Below, piece after piece: positions 1 through 6,223 of a stretch of 20,030 nt of DNA. Made by a program: the position numbers and the translations under genes. The notes beneath the pieces were generated by a model. The model was not told where the DNA came from and did no database searches. It saw only the letters and a program-made list of their open reading frames with translations. Within the stretch, counting starts at the first letter, position 1, and every line of letters begins with the position of its first letter. The DNA is from JANMDR01 sp031376425 (lineage in GTDB: Bacteria; Pseudomonadota; Gammaproteobacteria; Burkholderiales; Usitatibacteraceae). The DNA lies in the NCBI GenBank assembly GCA_031376425.1, contig JANMDR010000241.1:1-20030 (forward strand), given 5' to 3'.

Positions 1-24
1 ATTATTTTTTGTCCGACTCACCCT

Positions 25-70
25 CCGCGTCCGTACCGGACGCGGTTTCGGTTCCCGCTGCGCTCCACCA
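25..70 (+). other. Degenerate tmRNA/tRNA-like 3' end facing ssrA
   Basis: On the plus strand a perfect 9-bp hairpin (25-33 with 37-45, loop TAC) runs into a T-arm-like stretch (42-58, loop near TTCGGTT) and ends in GCTCCACCA at 62-70. Read this way it resembles the 3' end of the true ssrA on the other strand: both have CGGACG, then CGG, a TTCG-containing loop, TTCC, GC and GCTCCACCA. The T-stem has a mismatch and there is one extra base before the acceptor-like strand, so it is not a clean tRNA end. It could be a decayed inverted duplicate, the 3' end of an RNA gene starting left of the window, or an attachment-site remnant. Nothing else is recognisable in positions 1-61. Confidence 0.35.
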
Positions 71-126
71 ATAAAACAGAAGGCCACCCGATGATGCTGG
101 GTGGCCTTCTGTTTTATTGGTGGAGC
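62..126. repeat. 28-bp perfect inverted repeat at the ssrA 3' end
   Basis: Positions 62-89 are the exact reverse complement of 99-126, with a 9-base loop at 90-98. The inner part is the ssrA terminator. The outer 9 bp (62-70 and 118-126) contain the tmRNA 3' sequence GCTCCACCA in both orientations, so the palindrome extends beyond what a terminator needs. Confidence 0.9.
68..120 (-). terminator. Rho-independent terminator of ssrA, bidirectional form
   Basis: A GC-rich stem (CAGAAGGCCACCC against GGGTGGCCTTCTG) is flanked by AATAAAA on one side and TTTTATT on the other, directly after the CCA end of tmRNA. The A-tract/stem/T-tract arrangement would work for transcription from either side. Known features of intrinsic terminators fit; activity is inferred. 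Confidence 0.85.
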
Positions 127-479
127 CGGGCGGAATCGAACCGCCGTCCGCAAGTCCTCTACAGATAGTTCTACATACTTAGCCTTGCCATTTAATTTTA
201 TGTTGCAAACGCGAGCAGGCGCGCTGTTGCAACACGAGTTACCTATTGTTTAACTTTTAGTAAAGTAACCCTACCAAAAGCGATCCTCGTTAATGACTCT
301 GCTGCCTATTGCTAAGCCCGGCGTTGAGGCCCACCGGTGCAGAGTCCAGCTGGTATTAAGCAGCTAGAGCGTAGTTTTCGTCGTTTGCGACTATTGGTTT
401 GTGGTTGTATTTACGAGGTAGCCACGCCTCGGTATGCCCTACGTTGCTTTGTAACCCACGTCGAAACCGGGTCGGCCCC
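118..479 (-). ncRNA. ssrA: Transfer-messenger RNA (tmRNA)
   Basis: tmRNA rescues ribosomes stalled on broken mRNA and tags the nascent protein for proteolysis. The 5' end (479 downward, GGGGCCG) pairs with the 3' strand CGGCTCC through one G-U to form the 7-bp acceptor stem, followed by discriminator A and an encoded CCA at 118-120. The tRNA-like 5' segment has the typical GGTTTCGACG and GGGCATACCGAGG blocks. The 3' segment has the T-arm GGCGGTTCGATTCCGCC. A resume reading frame encodes ANDENYALAA and a stop. The length of 362 nt is ordinary for one-piece proteobacterial tmRNA. It lies downstream of tRNA-Leu on the same strand and ends in a strong terminator. SmpB is not in the window, but RNase R, a known partner in tmRNA-linked decay, is encoded 260 bp away on the opposite strand. 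Confidence 0.97.
356..388 (-). other. tmRNA tag-peptide reading frame (ANDENYALAA, stop)
   Basis: Reading the minus strand from 388, the codons GCA AAC GAC GAA AAC TAC GCT CTA GCT GCT TAA give A-N-D-E-N-Y-A-L-A-A and a stop. The tag is the same as the E. coli tag and ends in the ALAA degron recognised by ClpXP/ClpAP. GCA is the resume codon. Confidence 0.95.
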
Positions 480-498
480 GAAGTCTTTGTGAAGTGCT

Positions 499-507
499 AG
501 TGTAACA
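499..507 (-). promoter_or_regulatory. Candidate extended -10 for ssrA
   Basis: The minus strand reads TGTTACACT, an extended -10 (TGn plus TACACT, 4 of 6 to TATAAT). It lies about 20-28 bases upstream of the mature tmRNA 5' end, so a precursor with a short leader trimmed by RNase P is expected. No good -35 is visible 16-18 bases further up. Co-transcription with tRNA-Leu is possible, because no clear terminator separates them. Confidence 0.35.
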
Positions 508-586
508 CCGTGAGTTGCGTACTTACATACAGTAGTTGTTTATCATTCACGTAATTGTCACCTATTCTGTGCTATAACCAAATTAT

Positions 587-673
587 TGGTGCCCGGAAGA
601 GGACTCGAACCTCCACAGTGTTGCCACCGCTAGGACCTGAACCTAGTGCGTCTACCAATTCCGCCATCTGGGC
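587..673 (-). tRNA. tRNA-Leu (anticodon CAG)
   Basis: The minus strand carries an 87-nt class II tRNA with encoded CCA (587-589). The anticodon arm CTAGG-TTCAGGT-CCTAG gives anticodon CAG, reading CUG Leu codons. The D-arm has TGGCGGAATTGGTAGACGCA, the long variable arm is GGTGGCAACACT, and the T-loop is TTCGAGT. These are standard leucine tRNA features. The acceptor stem has one A-C opposition (position 5 against 68), which is unusual. It lies immediately upstream of, and divergent from, rnr. Confidence 0.96.
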
Positions 674-681
674 AATTTTTT

Positions 682-712
682 GGCTTCCACTCCAATATTT
701 TAAAGTGAAGCC
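682..712. repeat. Imperfect inverted repeat in the tRNA-Leu/rnr gap
   Basis: GGCTTCCACT at 682-691 pairs with AGTGAAGCC at 704-712 except for one bulged C, around an AT-rich 12-base loop. It lies in the predicted 5' leader of tRNA-Leu and upstream of rnr. It could be a leader hairpin or an operator; no T-run follows it in either direction that would make it a normal terminator, apart from the T/A stretch next to the tRNA. Confidence 0.5.
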
Positions 713-716
713 GCGA

Positions 717-748
717 ATATTATAGGAAATATCTGTTTTGTCAAACAA
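717..748 (-). promoter_or_regulatory. Candidate promoter for tRNA-Leu, overlapping the rnr start
   Basis: On the minus strand a perfect TTGACA (744-739) lies 16 bases upstream of TAATAT (722-717). In the overlapping register a perfect TATAAT (724-719) is 18 bases from TTGTTT (748-743). Either arrangement would start transcription about 35-40 bases before the mature tRNA 5' end. The -35 region covers the TTG start codon of rnr (738-740). Confidence 0.5.
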
Positions 749-3611
749 GAAAAAAACAAAAACCGTTTTAAAAGTAGCAGTTAGTACAAGTAAAGTAGCA
801 TCGGGGCATAAAAGTGCGCCAAAATTAAGCCGTGAAAATGATCCGCATCTGGCCCGTGAGGCCGAGCAATATGAAAGTCCGATTCCCAGCCGTGAGCATA
901 TTATCTCGGTGTTAGCGCAGGCGGGGGCCCCCGTTAAGCCGCAGGATGTGGCTGGCCTTTTGGGCATAAAAGAAATTGAGCTTGATGGTTTCGCGCGGCG
1001 CATTGGTGCGATGGTGCGTGATGGTCAAATATTGTCCAATAAGAAGGGCGAAGTTACTATCGCGCAGGAAACTAAGCTGGTCGTGGGTCGCGTAATTGGC
1101 CATGCCGATGGGTTTGGCTTTTTAACGCCGGATGATGAATCGGCTGATTTCTTTTTAAATAATAAAGAAATGTCGAAGGTTTTAGATGGTGATCGCGTTA
1201 ACGCGCGTGAAGTGGGTGTTGATAAAAAAGGGCGTCGTGAAGCCGTTATTATTGATGTTATTAGCCGTGCTAATTCCAAGCTAGTAGGGCGCTTGTTTGT
1301 GGAGCGCGGCACGATGTTTGTTGTGGCTGAAAATAAGCGTATTAGCCAAGATATTTTGGTGGAGGCGGGCTTTAGCAAGGGCGCTGTGGCCGGGCAGGTG
1401 GTTACGGTAGAGTTAGTGGCGCAGCCCACTAAAAATTCTGAAGCGGTGGCCCGCGTGATTGAGGTGCTGGGTAACTATGCCGATCCGGGCATGGAAATAG
1501 AAATTGCGCTGCGCAAGCATGATCTGCCGCATGAATGGCCTCCAGCGGTAGAAGCTGCTGAAAAGAAAGTGCCCAAAAAAGTAACGTCTAAAGATATAGA
1601 AGGCCGTGATGATTTACGCCAATATCCCTTTGTAACGATTGACGGTGAAACCGCACGTGATTTTGATGATGCCGTGTATTGTGAAAAGCAGGGCAAAGGT
1701 CTGCGTTTAATGGTGGCAATTGCTGACGTTTCGCATTATGTAAAGCCTAGTGATGCATTGGATGTTGAAGCGCTTAATCGCGGTAATTCTGTGTATTTTC
1801 CGCGTCGCGTTATTCCGATGTTGCCAGAATCATTGTCGAATGAAATGTGTTCGCTAAAGCCACAGGTTGATCGCTTGGTCATGGTGTGCGATATGGCCTT
1901 GGATGCACAGGGTAAGATTAAAAAATATTCCTTTTTTGAAGGCGTGATTCATTCTGCAGCAAGGCTTACTTACAATAATGTAGCCAAGGTTTTATACAGC
2001 AACGAAGATGATCACGGGATTGATGCCAAGCTAGTGCCTAACTTGCAAATACTTGATACCGCATTTCAGTTGCTGCTAGAAGCCCGTCATAAGCGCGGCG
2101 CGATTGATTTTGAATCAACCGAAACGATGATGCTGTTCAATGAAGACAGCAAAATTGAAAACATTGTGCCGGTAACGCGTAACGATGCGCATCGTTTAAT
2201 TGAAGAATGTATGCTGGCGGCAAACGTGTGTACGGCAGAATATTTGTTGGGTGCTGAACACCCCAATTTATATCGTATCCACGAAGGCCCGACGCCAGAA
2301 AAATTAGAATCTCTGCGCAATATGCTCAAAGATTTTTCGCTGCAGCTATCGGGCGGCGATGAGCCTCAGGCGGCTGATTACGCGGCTTTAATTACCAAAA
2401 TTAAAGGCCGCCCCGATGCAGCACTGCTGCAAACAGTGCTGCTGCGTTCTCTGCGCCAAGCGGTTTACAGCCCTGATAATAAAGGCCATTTTGGCTTGTC
2501 TTACGATGCCTATGCGCACTTTACCTCGCCGATTCGCCGCTACCCTGATTTATTGACGCATCGGGCGATTAAAGCGGTGCTAAAAGGCGAAGCTTATGTG
2601 CCAAAAGAGTCGTGGAAGGATCTCGGTATTCACTGTTCCATGACGGAGCGCCGTGCCGATGACGCCACGCGTGATGTAACCGCATGGCTAAAGTGCTTTT
2701 ACATGAAAGATCGTTTGGGCGAAACCTTTGCAGGCACGATTGCGAGTGTGACGAGCTTTGGTTTATTTGTATCGCTGGACGAGGTGTTTGTAGAAGGCTT
2801 AGTACATATTTCAGAGCTAGGCACGGATTATTTCCAATACGATAAAGATAAGCATGTGATTGTGGGTGAGCGAACCCGTCAGCGTTATCAATTGGCTGAT
2901 CGCGTATTTGTAAAAGTGGCGCGGGTGGATATTGAAACAGCGAAAATTGAGTTTGTATTATCCAGCGCTAAATATTTAACACCACGTGCTGCCGTGCAAG
3001 GCCTGCGCATTGATGAATTGGAAGCATTAGAGGCTACTAAATTAGAAGCCACTAAAAAGGCCAAGCCAAGTATTGAGAAAATAGTAAAAGATGCACTGAA
3101 ACCGCCTAAAACAGGGAATCTTGGAGAGTTCAATAAAAAGGATTTGAAACCACAAGCCGTTAAAGCATCACCAGTAGAAGCGCATGCGCCAGTGGTAAGT
3201 GCGAAACCGTCAGCAGCATCGCATACCAAACCACCACCTCCTCCTACTAATACCACGAGTAAAAAGCCTTCCGCAAACGTGGCGGTAACCCCCCCTAGAG
3301 TTGCTATAGTTGTGCCACCAGCCCCCGGTGCCTTGGGGCGTGATGTGACTATAGTGCGGTTTACGAGTGCGAATCCGCCCATTACGCCAATGGCGGGCTT
3401 GGGTATTCGATCACAGCCGTTGGAAATAGCGCATGAAATGGCAGCAGAAAAACTGGGATCTCGCCGGAATGATGCAAATAGTCAATCGCCGCTTTCGAAT
3501 TTACGTAACTTGGTAGAGCAATCGGAGCGTTCTGAGCGTGATGGTGGTAAATTTAATGCCAAAATAGGCGGTAAAAATTACACCACAAACAATAAGAAAT
3601 CGAAACGATGA
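738..3611 (+). CDS. rnr: Ribonuclease R
   Basis: This is a processive 3'-5' exoribonuclease of the RNase II/RNB family that degrades structured RNA and takes part in tmRNA-linked decay and rRNA quality control. Domains in order are an N-terminal helix-turn-helix (about 53-110), cold-shock domains (about 115-260), the RNB catalytic domain (about 290-620), an S1 domain (about 660-743) and a long basic Ala/Pro/Lys tail. Metal ligands are visible as D302, D308, D310 and D311 (IDGETARDFDDA). The family signature HFTSPIRRYPDL is near residue 594. The start is TTG with AGGAA at 724-728; no in-frame ATG exists near the N-terminus. At 957 residues it is longer than E. coli RNase R (about 813), and the excess is the low-complexity tail of about 214 residues. 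The stop overlaps the rlmB start by ATGA, so the two are cotranscribed. Confidence 0.96.
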   Translation: MSNKKKTKTVLKVAVSTSKVASGHKSAPKLSRENDPHLAREAEQYESPIPSREHIISVLAQAGAPVKPQDVAGLLGIKEIELDGFARRIGAMVRDGQILSNKKGEVTIAQETKLVVGRVIGHADGFGFLTPDDESADFFLNNKEMSKVLDGDRVNAREVGVDKKGRREAVIIDVISRANSKLVGRLFVERGTMFVVAENKRISQDILVEAGFSKGAVAGQVVTVELVAQPTKNSEAVARVIEVLGNYADPGMEIEIALRKHDLPHEWPPAVEAAEKKVPKKVTSKDIEGRDDLRQYPFVTIDGETARDFDDAVYCEKQGKGLRLMVAIADVSHYVKPSDALDVEALNRGNSVYFPRRVIPMLPESLSNEMCSLKPQVDRLVMVCDMALDAQGKIKKYSFFEGVIHSAARLTYNNVAKVLYSNEDDHGIDAKLVPNLQILDTAFQLLLEARHKRGAIDFESTETMMLFNEDSKIENIVPVTRNDAHRLIEECMLAANVCTAEYLLGAEHPNLYRIHEGPTPEKLESLRNMLKDFSLQLSGGDEPQAADYAALITKIKGRPDAALLQTVLLRSLRQAVYSPDNKGHFGLSYDAYAHFTSPIRRYPDLLTHRAIKAVLKGEAYVPKESWKDLGIHCSMTERRADDATRDVTAWLKCFYMKDRLGETFAGTIASVTSFGLFVSLDEVFVEGLVHISELGTDYFQYDKDKHVIVGERTRQRYQLADRVFVKVARVDIETAKIEFVLSSAKYLTPRAAVQGLRIDELEALEATKLEATKKAKPSIEKIVKDALKPPKTGNLGEFNKKDLKPQAVKASPVEAHAPVVSAKPSAASHTKPPPPPTNTTSKKPSANVAVTPPRVAIVVPPAPGALGRDVTIVRFTSANPPITPMAGLGIRSQPLEIAHEMAAEKLGSRRNDANSQSPLSNLRNLVEQSERSERDGGKFNAKIGGKNYTTNNKKSKR

Positions 3612-4369
3612 AATTACAAAATATATTTGGTTTTCACGCGGTGCAATCGCGTGTGCGTATGAAAGCTGAAAGTGTAAAAGAAGTGTATGTAGACGCCACA
3701 CGCCACGATCAACGGATGAAAAACTTTCTGGCTATTGTGGAAAAAGGCGGTGTGCGCGTGCTCAAAGTAGACGCAAAGCGCCTAGACGGATTGGCTGCTG
3801 GAGGCCGCCATCAAGGCGTGGTGGCGTTGGCCGAGCCCGTGCAATTGGCACAGTTTGTCGAAGATGTGCTTGATGAAATGCCGGCCGATATTCCCCCATT
3901 TTTGTTGGTGCTTGATGGCGTAACCGATCCGCATAATTTAGGTGCTTGCTTGCGCTCGGCGGATGCCGCCGGTGTGCATGCGGTGATTGCGCCTAAAGAT
4001 AAAAGTGTAGGCTTAACGGCAGTAGTAGCCAAAGTAGCCAGCGGTGCGGCCGAAACCGTGCCGTATATTATGGTCACTAATTTAGCGCGCACCCTGCGTG
4101 ATCTTAAAGACCGTGGCATCTGGCTCGTGGGGCTAGACGAAGACGGTGAGCAACGGGTGTATGAGTCGCGTTTAACTGGCTCTCTTGGGCTGGTAATGGG
4201 AGCGGAAGGGGACGGCATGCGGCGGCTTACAAAAGAAACCTGCGATGAGCTGGTGCGTATCCCCATGAACGGCCATGTAGAGAGCTTAAATGTGTCCGTA
4301 GCGGCCGGCGTCTGCTTGTTTGAGGCCGTACGCCAACGAGAAACCGTTGTGATGCAAACGGCCACCTGA
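3608..4369 (+). CDS. rlmB: 23S rRNA (guanosine-2'-O-)-methyltransferase RlmB
   Basis: This SpoU/TrmH-family enzyme uses S-adenosylmethionine to methylate the 2'-OH of G2251 (E. coli numbering) in the 23S rRNA P-loop. A small N-terminal RNA-binding SpoU substrate domain covers about 1-75 (FGFHAVQSRVR at the start). The knotted catalytic domain has motif 1 at 102-118 (LDGVTDPHNLGACLRSA, with N110 and R116), motif 2 at 198-206 (GAEGDGMRR) and motif 3 at 218-235 (IPMNGHVESLNVSVAAGV). The length of 253 residues is normal. ATG overlaps the rnr stop, and rnr-rlmB is a common proteobacterial gene pair. A weak hairpin follows the stop. Confidence 0.96.
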   Translation: MKLQNIFGFHAVQSRVRMKAESVKEVYVDATRHDQRMKNFLAIVEKGGVRVLKVDAKRLDGLAAGGRHQGVVALAEPVQLAQFVEDVLDEMPADIPPFLLVLDGVTDPHNLGACLRSADAAGVHAVIAPKDKSVGLTAVVAKVASGAAETVPYIMVTNLARTLRDLKDRGIWLVGLDEDGEQRVYESRLTGSLGLVMGAEGDGMRRLTKETCDELVRIPMNGHVESLNVSVAAGVCLFEAVRQRETVVMQTAT

Positions 4370-4410
4370 TCTTGATGGGTTTGTGGGTGAGGCTGTAGCT
4401 GTATTTGGCT

Positions 4411-4440
4411 AGGGGCTAAGAGGTGTAAAGCCCCTCAATT
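4411..4440 (+). terminator. Weak candidate terminator after rlmB
   Basis: AGGGGCT (4411-4417) pairs with AGCCCCT (4429-4435) over an 11-base loop, followed by CAATTT, a poor T-run. It lies 42 bases after the rlmB stop. The rest of the 264-bp gap to the cytochrome genes has a second imperfect hairpin (CTCTCA 4466-4471 with TGAGAG 4499-4504, inner CGCT/AGCG) and no promoter I would defend. Confidence 0.4.
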
Positions 4441-4633
4441 TAGTCAATTAAATTTTCACTTATTGCTCTCAGATATCGCTCAAAACGATTCTAGCGCTTG
4501 AGAGAAAAGCTGTGGCGTAGTATCATTTGCCTTGGAGAAAATGGGTGGATTTGGCGCTATTTTGGTCAAAACTGCTTGGATTTTCTATTGTTATTGAACG
4601 TTTTTATCTTAACTTGTTCGAATTGCGCGATAA

Positions 4634-4990
4634 ATGAAAAACCTATTTTCTAAGCCTGTTGCACTAAGTTTTGCCTGCACTGTGGGCTTTGCAGCGGCTC
4701 AAGCACCAGCGGTTACACCCGCTGGCGATCCGGTAGCCGGCGGCAAGCGTGCCGTTGCCGTATGTTCCGGTTGTCATGGTGTAATTGGCTCAAAAACAGC
4801 CTTTCCTGAAGTGTATGCCGTGCCAAAAATTGGCGGTCAACAGTCCGGCTATATTTACGCCGCACTAAAAGCCTACAAAAGCGGTGAGCGTAATAACCAA
4901 ACCATGAAAGGCTTGGCTACTGCCTTGTCCGACAAAGATATGCGTGATGTTGCCGCCTATTATGCTGCCGACGGAGGGCAAGGAAAATGA
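4634..4990 (+). CDS. Small periplasmic class I cytochrome c (c553-like), first of a pair
   Basis: This is a predicted secreted mono-haem electron carrier. The N-terminus has a basic start and hydrophobic core ending near AAAQA (about residue 24), consistent with a Sec signal peptide. The haem-binding motif is CSGCH (C44, C47, H48), and M91 in NNQTMKGLATAL is the probable sixth ligand. The C-terminal helix pattern LSDKDMRDVAAYYA is typical of the c553/c4 type. At 118 residues it is the usual single-domain size. A good Shine-Dalgarno sequence is not visible before the ATG. It overlaps the next cytochrome gene by ATGA, so the products are probably made together and may act as a pair or mimic the two domains of a c4 cytochrome. 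The redox partner is unknown from this context. Confidence 0.93.
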   Translation: MKNLFSKPVALSFACTVGFAAAQAPAVTPAGDPVAGGKRAVAVCSGCHGVIGSKTAFPEVYAVPKIGGQQSGYIYAALKAYKSGERNNQTMKGLATALSDKDMRDVAAYYAADGGQGK

Positions 4991-5340
4991 AACTTTCTAA
5001 ATTGAACACATTAGCAATCATTGCCGCGTCTGTTGCCGCAACAGCGACGTTTACCGCATCGGCAAGCTCGATTTCGGGTAACGTTGAAGCTGGTAAATCT
5101 AAAGCTGCTACTTGCCTTGCTTGTCACGGCGAGGGCGGTGGTAAGCCAATCGCACCTGAATATCCAATTTTGGCTGGTCAACACCCGGATTATATTTTGG
5201 CGGCATTGCAGCAATATAAATCTGGTAAGCGTAAAAATGCCTCTATGAATGGCTTTGCTGCGGCACTAAAAACGCAAGACATGAAAGACTTGGCAGTATA
5301 TTTTGCTGCTCAACCTTCGCCATTGCGCTCAAAATATTAA
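4987..5340 (+). CDS. Small periplasmic class I cytochrome c (c553-like), second of a pair
   Basis: A predicted Sec signal peptide (basic MKLSK, hydrophobic core, ASA near residues 25-27) precedes a mono-haem domain with CLACH (C43, C46, H47) and probable methionine ligand M87 in NASMNGFAAAL. LKTQDMKDLAVYFAAQP is the closing helix. It is 117 residues long. It is clearly paralogous to the preceding gene (both share YKSG(E/K)R followed by the Met segment and the closing helix), so the pair arose by duplication. The start is set by the ATGA overlap and GGAAA just upstream (GGCAAGGAAA). It is followed by a strong terminator 36 bases beyond the stop. Its role is inferred as electron transfer in the periplasm. 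Confidence 0.93.
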   Translation: MKLSKLNTLAIIAASVAATATFTASASSISGNVEAGKSKAATCLACHGEGGGKPIAPEYPILAGQHPDYILAALQQYKSGKRKNASMNGFAAALKTQDMKDLAVYFAAQPSPLRSKY

Positions 5341-5371
5341 TCGTTTAATACGTTTTTGAGTTTGAGTTTTT

Positions 5372-5377
5372 TATAAT
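5372..5377 (+). promoter_or_regulatory. Candidate -10 box abutting a terminator
   Basis: A perfect TATAAT directly precedes the left arm of the following terminator. No convincing -35 is present at 16-18 bases. If used, transcription would start near 5384, inside the left arm, and such transcripts could not form the full hairpin. Speculative. Confidence 0.25.
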
Positions 5378-5417
5378 TAACGCTGGCTGATAACTCATCA
5401 GTCAGCGTTAATTTTTT
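5377..5417 (+). terminator. Rho-independent terminator after the cytochrome pair
   Basis: A 15-bp stem (5377-5391 with 5397-5411, one G-T pair) around a 5-base loop is followed by six T residues. The stem can extend by two A-T pairs. It is a textbook intrinsic terminator, placed only about 14 bases before the next start codon. Confidence 0.92.
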
Positions 5418-5431
5418 GGTTAGGACCTGTG

Positions 5432-6208
5432 ATGCCGATTATTGGATTTGGGATTTTGCACTTTGCCGTAGCGCTATTTTTTGCCGTGCATGCGCTCCGT
5501 AATCGCCAGCAAATGTACTGGCTCATTATTTTGTTCTCATTTCCGGTATTGGGAAGTTTGGCGTATTTTTTTGCGGTGTTTTTACCTGGCTCTAGGATGG
5601 AGCGCAGCGTTAAAAAAATGGCTACCTCCACGGCTAAAAGTATTGTTTCCGCCCTTGATCCGACACGCGAATTACGTGAGGCGAAAGAAGTTTTTGACTA
5701 CACCCCAACAGCGCAAAATCAAATGCGCTTAGCGGCTGCCCAATACGGTGTAGGGCATTTTAGTGATGCCGTAAAAAACTACGAAGCGTGCTTGAATGGC
5801 CCGTTTTCAAGCGATGTTGAGATGCGTTACGGCGCTGTACTCGCCTATATAGGCAACACTCAGTACGCGCAGGCCATCACCCATTTAGAGGCAATTCGCG
5901 CCACGAACCCGCAATTTAAACCAGAAGAAATGGCCCTCACCATCGCCCGTACCTTAAGCGCGGCTGGTCGTACAGCGGACGCCAAAGCCGAACTTGCCGC
6001 CGCCAATGCGCGTTTCGGTAACACAGAAGTGCGCGCTGAGTACGCCATTGCCTTGGTTGCCGCCAGTGAAATTCGCCAAGCCAACGAAATACGTGATGAA
6101 ATTCAACGCGATATGAAACGCTGGAGTAGCCACACCCGCGATTTGTACATGCCGGTGATCCGGCGTTTGGATGCGGCACTGAGCGCGGTGAATAAAACAA
6201 CGAATTAA
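5432..6208 (+). CDS. Membrane-anchored TPR protein with PLDc_N-like N-terminus
   Basis: No specific function is known to me. Two hydrophobic segments (about 4-22 and 29-51), with YWLIILFSFPVLGSLAYF in the second, resemble the N-terminal membrane module found in front of cardiolipin synthases (PLDc_N). No phospholipase HKD motif follows. After a linker, about residues 85-240 form helical repeats consistent with TPRs (for example AAAQYGVGHFSDAVKNYEACL and YAQAITHLEAI), so a scaffold or interaction role facing one side of the membrane is inferred. ATG at 5432 is preferred to GTG at 5429 because AGGA at 5422-5425 is better spaced. It starts just after the cytochrome terminator and ends 15 bp from the convergent imuA-like gene. 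Confidence 0.8.
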   Translation: MPIIGFGILHFAVALFFAVHALRNRQQMYWLIILFSFPVLGSLAYFFAVFLPGSRMERSVKKMATSTAKSIVSALDPTRELREAKEVFDYTPTAQNQMRLAAAQYGVGHFSDAVKNYEACLNGPFSSDVEMRYGAVLAYIGNTQYAQAITHLEAIRATNPQFKPEEMALTIARTLSAAGRTADAKAELAAANARFGNTEVRAEYAIALVAASEIRQANEIRDEIQRDMKRWSSHTRDLYMPVIRRLDAALSAVNKTTN

Positions 6209-6223
6209 GTTTCAACGCAGTTG

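Noticed and set aside
1..171. Plus-strand open frame giving WWSRAESNRRP across the terminator and tmRNA 3' end
   Set aside because: It is the reverse-strand reading of the tmRNA T-arm and acceptor, a well-known spurious ORF type, with no start or codon signature of a gene.
572..1003. Minus-strand reading frame containing MAELVDALGSGPSGGNTVEV
   Set aside because: That peptide is the translation of the tRNA-Leu gene itself, a frequent false protein; the rest is antisense to rnr.
2888..3382. 164-codon antisense frame inside rnr
   Set aside because: It mirrors the low-complexity Ala/Pro/Lys tail of RNase R and has no independent support.
3811..4365. 184-codon antisense frame inside rlmB
   Set aside because: rlmB on the plus strand has all three SpoU motifs; the antisense frame is a composition shadow.
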